A stretch of 64,000 nucleotides of DNA from JARRQJ01 sp963810615 (GCA_963810615.1 CAWEOA010000003.1:162711-226710), one strand, 5' to 3'; counted from the stretch's first letter, positions 46,311 to 56,402 are shown. Made by a program: numbers and translations. The notes: a model not told the origin generated them from the letters alone.

Positions 46311-49300
46311 ATGAGACTGAAAAAAATTAAGTTGTCAGGATTCAAATCCTTCGTAGATCCCACCACCATTCCCATGCCCGGCAACCTGATCGGTATCGTC
46401 GGCCCCAACGGCTGCGGCAAGTCCAATGTCATCGACGCGGTGCGCTGGGTGATGGGCGAGAGTTCGGCCAAGCACCTGCGCGGCGATTCCATGGCCGATG
46501 TGATCTTCAACGGTGCCGCGGGGCGCAAGCCGGTGGGTCATGCCTTCGTCGAATTGATCTTCGATAACAGCCAGGGCGGCCTAGGCGGCGAATATGCCAG
46601 CTATGCCGAGATCTCCATCAAGCGCCAGGTCTCCCGTGACGGGCAATCGACTTATTTTCTCAATAGTACGCGTTGCCGGCGCAAGGACATTACCGACATC
46701 TTTCTCGGCACCGGCCTGGGTCCGCGTAGCTACGCCATCATCGAGCAGGGCACCATCTCCCGTTTGATCGAGGCCAAGCCTGACGAATTGCGTATCTTCC
46801 TCGAAGAGGCGGCGGGGATCTCCAAATACAAGGAGCGCCGGCGCGAGACCGAGACCCGCATGCGTCACACGCATGAGAATCTAAATCGTATTAATGATTT
46901 GCGCGACGAACTTGAGAAACGTCTGCAGACTTTGCAGCGCCAGGCCAAGACCGCCGAGCGCTACAAGGAGCTGAAGCAGCAGGAACGCCTGGTGAAGGCC
47001 CAATTGCAGGCCCTGCGCTGGTCCACCCTCAATGAGGATTCGGCGCAGCGGGAAAAACTGATTCAATCCCTGGAGACCCATCTCGAGGCCCAGGTGGCGG
47101 TGCTGCGCAACGTGGAAGCCAACATCGAGCGCCAGCGCGAACAACACAGTGAAGAGACCGAGGCCTTCAACAAGGTTCAGGCCCACGCCTATGAGGTCGG
47201 CGCCGAGATAGCCCGCCTGGAACAGGCCATACACCACGCCAAGGAGACCCGTGATCAGCAACAGCGGGATCTTCAGGAAGTGGAGAAGGCCTGGAACGAG
47301 GTACAGGCCCATTTGACCGCCGATCGCGGTTTGATCAACCAATTGACACAGACGCTTGCCGAGAATGAACACGCCTTGGGCGAGGCGCAGCAATTGGAGC
47401 AGCGCTCCGGCGTGGCGCTGGATGAGGCGGAAGAGGCCATGCATACCTGGCAACAGGCCTGGGACGAATTCAATACCCGTGCCGCGGTGCAATTGCAGGC
47501 GGCGGAGGTGGAGCGGGCGCGCATCGATCATCTCGAACAGCGCATCACGCAATCCCATGAACGACTCAAGCGTCTCGAGACTGAGCTGGGCGGCTTGTCA
47601 CCCCAGCCCTTGGAAGAAGAGCTGGCCGTGACCGCCGCTGCCAAACAGGAGCTGGATGCGACGCTGGAGTCCCTGCAAGCCACCTTGAGCAAGGACCTGG
47701 AGCGCCTGAATGCGGAGCGCCAACAGCATCAGAGCCTCAATGCCGATCTCGACGCGGCACGCACCGAACTGCACAGCGCCCAGGGGCGACATGCCTCGCT
47801 GGAGGCCTTGCAGGAAGAGGCCTTGGGCAAGACCGGCGGCGCCGTAAGCGCATGGTTGTCCGAGTACGGTCTCAATGACGCGGCGCGTCTGGCACAGAAG
47901 CTCAAGGTCGAATCCGGCTGGGAACGGGCGGTGGAGATTGCCTTAGGGCACGCCTTGGAAGCAGTGTGCGTCTCGGGAATGGACGATATGCCCGCCTGGC
48001 TGCAGGGTTTGGCACAAGGTGAGGTTGAGCTGTTCGATACCAATGCCGCCATTGCTAGCTCAGCACGCCAAGACGGTATGATCAGCCTGCTCGACAAGGT
48101 GCAGGCGCCGTGGCAGCTCGACGGCCTGCTCGGCGGTGTCTACGTTGCCGAGGATCTGAATCAGGCCTTGAGCCTGCGCTCCCGCCTGGGCGCGCAGGAA
48201 TCGGTGATCACCCGCGACGGGGTGTGGATAGGCAACGGCTGGCTGCGTGTAGTGCGTAGCTCCGACGAACAGTCCAGCGTATTGATCCGCGAGCAGGCCT
48301 TGCAGGATCTGGCGGCTCAGATCGAAGCGCTCAGCGGCCGCATCGGCGACCTGCAGCAAAGACTTGAGCAAGCTGCCCGGACGGTGCGGGAACTGGAACA
48401 GGATCGCGAAGGCCTGCAGGGCCAGGTGCGCGATGCCACCAACAAGCGCGCCGAACTGCAGTCACAGCTCAGCACCAAGCAGGAACGCCTCAACCAATTG
48501 TGGGCCCGGGATAAACGCTTGCGCACGGAAATCGATGAAGTGCGCAAGGATCTGGAACGCGACGAGCAGGAACGGGTGGCCGCGCAGGAGCGCCTGCAGG
48601 AAGCCTTGGCGGCGACCGAGGATCACAGCGCGCTGCGGGAGCAATTGCTGTTACAGCGCGACGACAAGCGTCGCACCCTGGAAGAGATCCGCCAGCAGGC
48701 GCGCAGCGATCGCGAGAGCCGCCATGAGGTGGCACTGCGTGTCGAGTCGGCGCGGGCGCAATTGAATTCCACCCGCGACAATCTGGACAAGATGCAGGGG
48801 CAGCTGAATCATCTGACTCACCGCCGCGAAGAACTCACTTCTTCTTTGGCCAGCGGTGGCGCACCCATCGAACAGATGGAAAGCGAATTGGAAACGCTGC
48901 TCACCAAGCGCCTGGAGGTGGATGAGCAATTGGCCGCGGCGCGGCGGCGTTTGACGGAAGTGGATCACCAGTTGCGGGAATTGGCGGAACGGCGCAACCA
49001 GGCCGAACAACAGGTGCAGGCGGTGCGCGGCGATCTGGACCGGGCCCGTCTCGACTTCCAGGAAATCCGCGTGCGCCGCCAGACCCTGGAAGAGCAGATC
49101 GCGGAATCGGATTTTACCCTGGAGCAACTGCTGCAGGAAATGCCGGAGGGCGCCAACGAGGCGGAATGGCATAGCGAGGCGGAGCGGCTGGCTGCGCATA
49201 TTCAGCGTCTGGGCGCGATCAACCTGGCGGCCATCGAGGAATTCGCCGAGCAATCGGAACGCAAGGAATATCTGGATGCGCAGCACGCCGACCTCACCGA

Positions 49301-49826
49301 GGCCCTGACCACCCTGGAAAACGCCATCCGCAAGATCGACCGCGAGACCAAGGAACGCTTTCAGGAAACCTTCGACAAGGTCAATGCCGGCGTACAGGCC
49401 ATGTTTCCCCGTCTGTTCGGCGGCGGCCATGCCTACCTGGAGCTGACCGGCGAAGACATCCTGGACACCGGCGTTACCATCATGGCGCGCCCGCCCGGCA
49501 AGCGCAACAGTACCATTCATCTCTTGTCCGGCGGTGAAAAGGCGCTCACGGCGGTGGCCCTGGTGTTCTCCATCTTTGAATTGAACCCGGCGCCGTTCTG
49601 TATGCTAGACGAGGTGGACGCGCCTTTGGATGACGCCAACGTCGGGCGCTTTTCCCGCTTGTTGCAGGATATGTCCGATCGGGTGCAGTTTATCTACATC
49701 ACTCACAACAAGGGTACAATGGAGATCGCCGAACAGCTGGTCGGCGTGACCATGCATGAGCCGGGCGTGTCGCGCCTGGTATCGGTGGATATCGATGAGG
49801 CGATGCAGATGGCGGCTGCTTCGTGA
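46311..49826 (+). CDS. smc: Chromosome segregation protein SMC
   Basis: SMC is the ATPase of the bacterial condensin that organises and segregates chromosomes. The 1171-residue product has an N-terminal Walker A (GPNGCGKSNVIDAVRWVMGE), two long coiled-coil arms, a hinge region (about residues 500-660, with GKTGGAVSAWLSEYG), and the C-terminal signature LLSGGEKALTAVALVFSIF followed by Walker B MLDEVDAPLDDANV. ScpA and ScpB are not encoded here. Possession of SMC rather than MukB separates this organism from the enterobacteria. No strong ribosome site precedes the ATG. Confidence 0.97.
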   Translation: MRLKKIKLSGFKSFVDPTTIPMPGNLIGIVGPNGCGKSNVIDAVRWVMGESSAKHLRGDSMADVIFNGAAGRKPVGHAFVELIFDNSQGGLGGEYASYAEISIKRQVSRDGQSTYFLNSTRCRRKDITDIFLGTGLGPRSYAIIEQGTISRLIEAKPDELRIFLEEAAGISKYKERRRETETRMRHTHENLNRINDLRDELEKRLQTLQRQAKTAERYKELKQQERLVKAQLQALRWSTLNEDSAQREKLIQSLETHLEAQVAVLRNVEANIERQREQHSEETEAFNKVQAHAYEVGAEIARLEQAIHHAKETRDQQQRDLQEVEKAWNEVQAHLTADRGLINQLTQTLAENEHALGEAQQLEQRSGVALDEAEEAMHTWQQAWDEFNTRAAVQLQAAEVERARIDHLEQRITQSHERLKRLETELGGLSPQPLEEELAVTAAAKQELDATLESLQATLSKDLERLNAERQQHQSLNADLDAARTELHSAQGRHASLEALQEEALGKTGGAVSAWLSEYGLNDAARLAQKLKVESGWERAVEIALGHALEAVCVSGMDDMPAWLQGLAQGEVELFDTNAAIASSARQDGMISLLDKVQAPWQLDGLLGGVYVAEDLNQALSLRSRLGAQESVITRDGVWIGNGWLRVVRSSDEQSSVLIREQALQDLAAQIEALSGRIGDLQQRLEQAARTVRELEQDREGLQGQVRDATNKRAELQSQLSTKQERLNQLWARDKRLRTEIDEVRKDLERDEQERVAAQERLQEALAATEDHSALREQLLLQRDDKRRTLEEIRQQARSDRESRHEVALRVESARAQLNSTRDNLDKMQGQLNHLTHRREELTSSLASGGAPIEQMESELETLLTKRLEVDEQLAAARRRLTEVDHQLRELAERRNQAEQQVQAVRGDLDRARLDFQEIRVRRQTLEEQIAESDFTLEQLLQEMPEGANEAEWHSEAERLAAHIQRLGAINLAAIEEFAEQSERKEYLDAQHADLTEALTTLENAIRKIDRETKERFQETFDKVNAGVQAMFPRLFGGGHAYLELTGEDILDTGVTIMARPPGKRNSTIHLLSGGEKALTAVALVFSIFELNPAPFCMLDEVDAPLDDANVGRFSRLLQDMSDRVQFIYITHNKGTMEIAEQLVGVTMHEPGVSRLVSVDIDEAMQMAAAS

Positions 49827-49856
49827 CGGGTTACAGCAAAGAGAAATGGGGAAAGT

Positions 49857-49875
49857 AAAAGAGCGTTCCTCTTTT
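49857..49875 (+). terminator. Weak hairpin between smc and zipA
   Basis: AAAAGAG, CGTTC and CTCTTTT form a 7-bp stem about 30 bases after the smc stop codon. With no long T run it is at best a weak terminator. Confidence 0.35.
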
Positions 49876-49925
49876 GATTTTGCTCTATGACCCGTTATCT
49901 TTCTTCTGCTTGCGAAGGTTGATCC

Positions 49926-50711
49926 ATGGAATCGGTCAGTATGACATTAATCGTAGTTGGGTCGGTGATCATCGCCGTGGTGCTGCTGTTACGCCTGGGC
50001 TTACGGCGGCGTGGCCCTGGGCAACTGCCGCCGACGGGGTACGGCGGCGACCATGTCCGTAACGAGGAGCCGGAGTTTGATCCGCTGTTTGCGGTCGATA
50101 CCAAGGTCTCCGATGTTTCGGAGCGTGCCTTGGCCGGTGTCGGCAGGATCGTCGCGGAACAACAGGAAGCGCCGCTACAGCCGCCTCCGCAGATGCACTC
50201 CGACCCTGGCGCTCATGAACCGGCGACAGCGCCGCAGCCGAACTCCGCTAAACGCCCTGCGCCGCGGGTGGCTGAGGATCCTCATCGCGTGGTGGTGTTG
50301 AACATCATGGCGAACGATGATCAAGTGTTTTCCGGCCCGGCCGTGCGCCAGGCGGTGGAGAACTCAGGCTTTGAATACGGCGATTGGCAGATCTTTCATT
50401 ATTATTCCCCTGCCCACGGCAATACCCCGCCCTTATTCAGTCTGGCCAATATGGTCAAGCCGGGCAGCTTCAATCTGGAGAACATGGGCGAGATGAATAC
50501 GGCGGGTCTGTCGCTGTTCATGGTGCCGGCCGGCGAGGAAGACGACATCGTTACCTTCGATACCATGCTGGCCAAGACCCGGCGGCTGGCGGAGGAGCTG
50601 GGCGGCGAAGTGCGCGATGCACGGCGCAGCGTCTTGACCCGCCAGGCCATAGGCCAGATCCGTGAGCAGCTCAATGAATGGCGCTGCAAGGCCCAGGCAA
50701 CCCAGCATTAG
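49926..50711 (+). CDS. zipA: Cell division protein ZipA
   Basis: ZipA anchors FtsZ to the inner membrane at the division site. The 261-residue product has an N-terminal membrane helix (LIVVGSVIIAVVLLLRLGL) with a following basic segment, a Pro/Gln-rich linker, and the C-terminal FtsZ-binding domain with VVVLNIMANDDQVFSGPAVR, FHYYSPAHGNTPPLFSLAN and NMGEMNTAGLSLFMV. It follows smc as in many gammaproteobacteria; the usual downstream ligA is absent from this place. Confidence 0.94.
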   Translation: MESVSMTLIVVGSVIIAVVLLLRLGLRRRGPGQLPPTGYGGDHVRNEEPEFDPLFAVDTKVSDVSERALAGVGRIVAEQQEAPLQPPPQMHSDPGAHEPATAPQPNSAKRPAPRVAEDPHRVVVLNIMANDDQVFSGPAVRQAVENSGFEYGDWQIFHYYSPAHGNTPPLFSLANMVKPGSFNLENMGEMNTAGLSLFMVPAGEEDDIVTFDTMLAKTRRLAEELGGEVRDARRSVLTRQAIGQIREQLNEWRCKAQATQH

Positions 50712-50732
50712 TCTCGTGGCCCGGCGGCGGTG

Positions 50733-52100
50733 CTATAGGATTCGCACTACCACCTGTTTGGTAAACAGGCTGAAGGCCAGATATTCATAGCGCCAGCCGT
50801 ATGCGCGGACCGCCTCCTGAAACGCCTTGTATTCGTCTTCACGCCAATGTTCGTTGCCGATGTATTCATCGAAGACGATGACGGTTCCGGAGCCGATTTG
50901 CGCGGCCAGGGTGTCGAGAATGGTCTTGGTGGCGCTGTAAAGATCGCAATCGATGTTCATGAAACGCACCGGCTCTTTATGGGTTTCCACGAACTCCGGC
51001 AACGTATCCTCGAACCATCCCTTATGCAAGAGCACATTATCCGGTACCCGGGGCATCACGCCTTTGGTGGTGTAGCTGCCCTTTTGTTCGTGATGCCAGG
51101 CTTCCGGCAGCCCCTCGAAACTGTCAAAACCGTGTACCTGCTGCTCGACCAAACCGGCTATCTGGCGGATAGTCGTTCCGAAGCGGACGCCGAATTCCAA
51201 CACCAGTCCTGAAGCGCGGGCGGCGTGCACACCGAGGCGGAAGGCTTCCAGGTACGAGCCGATCATCTTTGGCATGGCGGGGCCGGCCGATTTAATGTAC
51301 TGCCAGGCATCGAGACGGGCGCGGTCCAAGGCGGATCCATGTTCAACTTCCTTGAGATGGGGTTCGGCGCCTGCGGCATCGCCGCAGTACTCCAACATCA
51401 TTCCGAGATTGAGCCTGTAATTGCCATTGTCGGGTTGCAGCTTGACGGCGTTCTCCAGACTGGTGATGGCGGAGGACATATCCTCCTTAGCAAGCAGCAG
51501 TGTATGTAAGTTGTAATGTGTCTCAGCATTGTCCGGTTTGATCTTCAGGGCCTGCTCGAAGCTGGCCTTGGCATCCTCTAGCAGGCCCAGGTCTCTTAGC
51601 GCATTGCCGAGATTATTGTGCGCCTGCGCATAGTCCGGCTGAATCTCGAGTGCGCGGCGGTAGCTGTCCACCGCTTCGGCGAATTTGCCTTGTGACGCCA
51701 GTGCGGCGCCCAGGTTATTGTGCACTTGGGCGATATCCGGGTTGAGCTTAAGCGCCTGCTGAAAGCTGGCCACCACCTCTTCCGGTTTATTGAGGCGCTG
51801 GTACACATTCCCCAGATTAATAAAGGCCCCGACAGCTTCCGGCTTGATCTTGAGCACCTGGCGATAGCAGTCAATGGCCTCATCGAGTTTGGTCTGGCCG
51901 GTCAGGATCATGCCCAGCATGTTGTACAGTTCGGGTATCCTTTTGTGTTGCTCGATGAGGCGGCGGGCCTCAATCTCCGCTGCGGGCAATTGTCCGGAAT
52001 TGAACAGGCCTACCAGCCGGTCCATTGCTTCCTGGTTGGGTTTGGCGCCTGTGGCGGGCCGCCTATTCTTCCCGTCACGCTTGGACGACTTCTTGCTCAT
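50733..52100 (-). CDS. TPR protein with C-terminal methyltransferase domain
   Basis: The 455-residue product has a lysine-rich start, then about six TPR units (residues roughly 30-240, with repeated AxNNLGxAL patterns). A class I SAM-dependent methyltransferase-like domain follows from about residue 290: LVLEFGVRFGTTIRQIAG is the SAM-binding loop, and FDSFEGLPEAW and RFMNIDCDLYSATKTILDTL follow. The second half resembles TylF-type O-methyltransferases. The substrate is unknown; TPRs may bind a partner protein. It lies downstream of mgtE on the same strand and converges on zipA. Confidence 0.8.
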   Translation of the reverse strand: MSKKSSKRDGKNRRPATGAKPNQEAMDRLVGLFNSGQLPAAEIEARRLIEQHKRIPELYNMLGMILTGQTKLDEAIDCYRQVLKIKPEAVGAFINLGNVYQRLNKPEEVVASFQQALKLNPDIAQVHNNLGAALASQGKFAEAVDSYRRALEIQPDYAQAHNNLGNALRDLGLLEDAKASFEQALKIKPDNAETHYNLHTLLLAKEDMSSAITSLENAVKLQPDNGNYRLNLGMMLEYCGDAAGAEPHLKEVEHGSALDRARLDAWQYIKSAGPAMPKMIGSYLEAFRLGVHAARASGLVLEFGVRFGTTIRQIAGLVEQQVHGFDSFEGLPEAWHHEQKGSYTTKGVMPRVPDNVLLHKGWFEDTLPEFVETHKEPVRFMNIDCDLYSATKTILDTLAAQIGSGTVIVFDEYIGNEHWREDEYKAFQEAVRAYGWRYEYLAFSLFTKQVVVRIL

Positions 52101-52251
52101 GGATTTCTCGTGATGCCTTTCTAAAGTTTTGCATTAGGTTTGCCATGTCACCGGCCGCAGCAGCGGCTTAATCTCGATTCTCAGGCTTCTACTGAGGTCT
52201 TCCCCGATTATCTTACGTCATGACCCGTGCTGGACATTAACCAGAGCTGAC

Positions 52252-53565
52252 CTACAGTAATCCCGCCGAAGCCGCCAGGGTGGCGATGCCGAGGAAGGTG
52301 CCGAAACCGGTACAATCCGTGACGGTGGTAAGAATGATGGAGGAGGCCTGCGCCGGATCCTGATCGAGCATGGTCAGGATCAAGGGGATGATGGCCCCGG
52401 CGAAACCCGCTGCCACCATGGACAGCACCATGGCGATAGCGATGACCGCCGCCATGCTTATGGAATGCGACCACAGGAAGACGAAGAAGGCGGTAGTGAG
52501 AGCGATGGCGACGCCGTTGATCAAGCCCGTGCTCATCTCTTTATAGATCATGCGCCACCAATTGTGGGCGCTGATCTCGCGCAGGGAGAGGCCGCGCATG
52601 GTCACCGCCAGGGCCTGTTGACCGGTGTTCCCCGCTTGGCCGGCGACGATGGGCGATAACACCGCCAGGGCCGTGAGGTGGGCGATGGTTCCTTCGAAGA
52701 GGCCGACCACCGCGGAGGCGAGGAAGGCGGTGGCGAGATTGATCTGCAGCCAGGGCAGGCGCTTGCGTACCGCGAAGGGAATGGGTGACAGGGCGCGTTC
52801 GTCCTTGCTGACGCCGACCATGGTCTGAATATCGGCGCTGGTTTCGTTCTGCACGGCGCTGATGAGGGCATCGTAGCGAATGCTGCCGACCAGGCAAGCG
52901 CGGGCGTCGACGACCGGCAGTTCGCTGATCTTATGGGTCTCCAGGATATCGGTGATCTCTTCACGGCTTGCCATGACGTCGACCACGGCCTTCGCCGGGC
53001 GGGTGAGCGTGCTCAAACGGGTCTTGCCGTTGACGAGGGCCAGATCCTGGATATCGACCAGGCCTTCGAGAACGCCTTGTTCATCGACGATAAACACATA
53101 GCGGCCGATGTTGCCGCGATGACGGCGTAACTGTCTCAAGGCGTGTTGCGCCACGGCATCGTCCTTGAAGCTGATGACGACGGGGTCCATCAAGGCGCCG
53201 GCGCTATCGGGCGGATAATTCATCAGCCGCAGCAACTCTTTGGCCAGCAGCGGTTCGACTTTTTCCAGATAATGATGGCGCAACTCGGGCTCCAGGCTGC
53301 GCAGGACCAAGGCGGCATGGGAGGGATCGACGCGCACCAAGATACTGCGGCCCTGCTCCAATGACAGGTTGCTGAGCAGGGAGCGGGCGACATGGGTGGG
53401 TAATTTATCCCATACCGCCGCGATCATATTAGTCGGTATGCGAACGATCGCGCCGACCGCTTCTTTGGGAGACAGTTCGCTCAGCCATGCGGCGACTTCG
53501 CCCGGATATTGGCGGATGAAGAAGCGATTGAGGGCGTTGACGGCTGTGGTGGTGGCGTTGGCCAT
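52252..53565 (-). CDS. mgtE: Magnesium transporter MgtE
   Basis: MgtE is a Mg2+ channel gated by cytoplasmic magnesium. With the start at 53565 (GGAG upstream) the protein is 437 residues. It has an N-terminal MgtE_N helical domain, two CBS motifs (about residues 130-250), and a C-terminal five-helix pore with the conserved LSPIVAGQAGNTGQQALAV segment. It is encoded after a soluble MgtE-like protein and an MscS-type channel. Confidence 0.93.
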   Translation of the reverse strand: MANATTTAVNALNRFFIRQYPGEVAAWLSELSPKEAVGAIVRIPTNMIAAVWDKLPTHVARSLLSNLSLEQGRSILVRVDPSHAALVLRSLEPELRHHYLEKVEPLLAKELLRLMNYPPDSAGALMDPVVISFKDDAVAQHALRQLRRHRGNIGRYVFIVDEQGVLEGLVDIQDLALVNGKTRLSTLTRPAKAVVDVMASREEITDILETHKISELPVVDARACLVGSIRYDALISAVQNETSADIQTMVGVSKDERALSPIPFAVRKRLPWLQINLATAFLASAVVGLFEGTIAHLTALAVLSPIVAGQAGNTGQQALAVTMRGLSLREISAHNWWRMIYKEMSTGLINGVAIALTTAFFVFLWSHSISMAAVIAIAMVLSMVAAGFAGAIIPLILTMLDQDPAQASSIILTTVTDCTGFGTFLGIATLAASAGLL

Positions 53566-53582
53566 GGGGCGGCTCCATATAC

Positions 53583-54416
53583 TCAAGTGCTTTTGTGCTG
53601 TGATGCCTTATTCTTGCCGAAGACCTCGATGATCGAGGATGACGCTGACCAATAAAGTTCGGCCAGGGCCATGACAGGAGCGAGCACGTCCTGGCTGCGG
53701 GCGCTGGGCGTGCCGGGTATCTGGGATGTCAGGACCGTGTGATATAAGACCCCCAGTAATATTCCGCCGTGGTCGACGACCGGCAGGGAGAGATTTTTCA
53801 TCCATAACGGGTGATTGATCACCGAGGCGACCGTGGCATAGGCGGGCAAGGCATGCTCCTTATCCGCGCATAAATCATTAAGGCGATCGTTATCGCCGGC
53901 GACCAATAAAGCGTGGACGGTGACCATGCCCAGGAAGCGATGATCGTCATCGACGACGGGGAAATTGAAGAGTGAGCGGCGCCGAATCTTCTTTAATTCG
54001 CGTTGGGCATGTTTGCTCGTCCAATCGCCCAAAGCGGTCAAGGGCGGGATTTCCACTAGATGGCCGATACTGCCCGGGGTATGGTTCAGCATGCGCGACA
54101 ATTGTGCGGTGTGGGCGGCATCCATGCGCACCATGAGCGGTTCGCGTTGCTGGAGAGTAAATGGGCGCAGCAATCTGGTCGCTGTGGAAAAATCCGCGTG
54201 GGCGAGCAGCCGCGCGCTGAAATCGTTTTCGAAAAAGGTGAGCAGCTGGGTGGCGTAGGGTGTAGGCATGTGCTGGATGAGATTGATGCCCTGGACGGGG
54301 GACAGGGAACTCAAAAATCCGGCAACGTATTCGGGTGGCAGCCGCACCAGGACGGATGCCGCATCGGATGGATGTTTTTCGCAAAACAGGTGGCTAAGGG
54401 CCAGGTCGTTGCTCAT
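53583..54416 (-). CDS. Soluble MgtE_N/CBS protein without a pore domain
   Basis: The 277-residue product repeats the intracellular half of MgtE. The N-terminal helical part (EKHPSDAASVLVRLPPEYVA through HADFSTATRLLRPF) and LSRMLNHTPGSIGHLVE correspond to the MgtE LLRLMNYPPDSAGALMDP segment. A CBS pair follows, with FNFPVVDDDHRFLGMVTV and LSLPVVDHGGILLG. There are no membrane helices, so the transport pore is missing. A GTG at 54437 could extend it by 7 residues, but ATG at 54416 has a GAGGA upstream, although at a long spacing. It may be a regulator of mgtE or a paralogue derived from it. Confidence 0.8.
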   Translation of the reverse strand: MSNDLALSHLFCEKHPSDAASVLVRLPPEYVAGFLSSLSPVQGINLIQHMPTPYATQLLTFFENDFSARLLAHADFSTATRLLRPFTLQQREPLMVRMDAAHTAQLSRMLNHTPGSIGHLVEIPPLTALGDWTSKHAQRELKKIRRRSLFNFPVVDDDHRFLGMVTVHALLVAGDNDRLNDLCADKEHALPAYATVASVINHPLWMKNLSLPVVDHGGILLGVLYHTVLTSQIPGTPSARSQDVLAPVMALAELYWSASSSIIEVFGKNKASQHKST

Positions 54417-55248
54417 GATGGTGATGATCCTCGACACGGGTGGATTGCCCGGTCAAAAAGAGTGAGGTGGGTATATGGGTTTGTCCCTGGTCATGTTCCA
54501 CCACGATACCGACATTGGTCACTTGGATGATGCGGCCCTTGACGCCATTGAACTCGACGGTATCGCCGATCTGGTAAGTCTGGCGCACGTAATGGGAGGC
54601 GAGTACGTTGTTGACCACATTTTTCGCCCCCAGGCCGAAGGCCAAGGCCAGGCCACCGAAGATCATGCCGAGGATGATGGAGACGATGACGATGAGGAAG
54701 GTGATATTGATCCCCATTTGATCGATACCCACCACCACGGCAGTGGAAAAAATCAGTATCTGTACCGTCTGCCCCAGGAGATCGGCATAGGCTATGTGGG
54801 CGGAATTGGCGGCCGCCGTGACCAGGTCCTTGACCATGAGGCTGAACACAAAGCCGGCGAGCAGGATGAGGATGCCGGCGATTACCGCCGGGAGATAGGT
54901 CATGATGCCGCTCAACCAGTCGGAAAATACCCCCATGCCCAGGACCTGGGTTGCCGCGGTCAGGAATAGGAGGATGACTGCCCAATAGAAGATGGCGCCT
55001 ACCGCCTTAATGGAGCGCTCTTGTACTAATGGTGGACGGGAGGCTTGATGGGTATGGAATTTGCGCAGCAGCTTGTCCAATGCATGGATGCCGCGAATGA
55101 TCAGACCCCTAATCAAACGGGCCAGCAACCAGCCTATCGCCACCACGAAGGCTGCGCTCATTACATTGGGAATGAGATTGATCAAACCATGGAGGGCCTG
55201 GCCGAGGGTGTCGCGCAATGCCTCAATCAAGCTGGTTTGGGATTCCAT
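54394..55248 (-). CDS. MscS-type mechanosensitive ion channel
   Basis: The 284-residue product has about five hydrophobic segments and the MscS pore-like pattern ILGMIFGGLALAFGLGAKNVV, followed by the beta domain ASHYVRQTYQIGDTVEFNG and the family VKGRIIQVTNVGIVV. The N-terminal two TM_helix-like repeats (AAFVVAIGWLLARLI, PAVIAGILILLAGF) suggest a member of the small TM_helix/MscS group. AAGGAA precedes the ATG. The gene overlaps the MgtE-like gene by about 23 bases, so coordinated expression is likely. Confidence 0.85.
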   Translation of the reverse strand: MESQTSLIEALRDTLGQALHGLINLIPNVMSAAFVVAIGWLLARLIRGLIIRGIHALDKLLRKFHTHQASRPPLVQERSIKAVGAIFYWAVILLFLTAATQVLGMGVFSDWLSGIMTYLPAVIAGILILLAGFVFSLMVKDLVTAAANSAHIAYADLLGQTVQILIFSTAVVVGIDQMGINITFLIVIVSIILGMIFGGLALAFGLGAKNVVNNVLASHYVRQTYQIGDTVEFNGVKGRIIQVTNVGIVVEHDQGQTHIPTSLFLTGQSTRVEDHHHHEQRPGP

Positions 55249-56402
55249 GGCATTTCCTTAACTAGAAGTATCAAGCTGCCTTGCCGTCTTACTTGGCGCT
55301 CGCCGGTCCAAGCTGTCAATCCGCGGTGCAAGGCCAGTCGCTGGCGTATATTATCAGTAAATTATTGAACTTTGGAGATATTCAAAAACGGGAATCATAG
55401 TGCCAGTCAGGCTGTCGCAGGTCCACCTCATAGTAATGGTAGTGGATATATAAGAGGTGTGACCGATTTGTGACCGGGCGACCTGTATATTAATTTTTGG
55501 TATGTAATAAGGTTGGCGGCAGGGACGCTGCCCTTGCCGACTTGATCTCCGCCGGCGCCATGGATTTATGGGATGATCCGGATCCGCCGCGGGAACAGGC
55601 TGGCATGGCGGCTGCCGAAAGGGCATGCATGAAGCATGTTGGCGACCATCAGCTATTCTTACGAGCAGGGGTGTCTGGCCCTACCGGGATTGACCACCTC
55701 ATAGAGAGGCGCAAGATGTGTGTGCCGCGGTCCAGTGGAACGCGATGTGGCTTCCATGCCGTATCTCGCGATACTTGAACACGCGGCACTAAAAGTTCAC
55801 CAAGGCTCCCTGACGTGCTTCCATGCACTGCTTGTGGTGTTTCGCTATGTCTGCGACATTTCTTTACCGTGTATGCTTGTGCCTGCCCATGTTTAGCAGG
55901 CACGCGTCTACACGTTGATCCTCGGGCCCTTAGCCATGGTGCCTCCCGTCTTCCCTGACGCCTGTACTGTAATCCATGAGTCATTACATATTGGGTACAT
56001 ATTCCATAGTTAAAATAATTTTTTCGTTTAAATCCAAATTTGCTGCCGATAGCATGCTGATCTCATGAGTTCAGCGCTACGTTGTGGGAGGGGCATAAAT
56101 TCGCTGAAAAATAAATAGGCTTAAGCTTCCGATAAAGCTTGCTGCAGGGAGCAAATGTCGTGTGAGAGTATAAAAGCCCCATGACTAAATAGGGTGAGTT
56201 ATTTGAGGAAGGGTGTTGTAGTATCAGGAAAAAAATAGTAAGGCGCACTTAAACCTCGAAACCTACCTTGCATTGATAACCATGCAGCAGTATTGTTCGT
56301 ACTGTTAAGGGCTCGTTGTGATTTCGTGGTAATGCAATGTTACCCGCCATGGCCGTGCCCGTATATGTCGCCAATAAGTGTAAATTATATAGGGGATAAG
56401 AT
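55249..56402. other. Gene-poor AT-rich intergenic region
   Basis: About 1.15 kb lies between the divergent MscS-type and large-regulator genes. I found no complete gene. A minus-strand stretch (about 55500-55980) shows reading-frame fragments such as RNVADIAKHHKQCMEARQG broken by stops, which could be a decayed gene or mobile remnant. The rest is AT-rich and probably holds divergent promoters. No tRNA, terminal inverted repeat or attachment site was seen. Confidence 0.55.

Noticed and set aside
55497..55984. Short open frames of about 90-110 codons on both strands in the AT-rich spacer.
   Set aside because: They overlap each other on opposite strands, lack ribosome sites and show no motif. 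Only the idea of a decayed remnant is kept as a finding.
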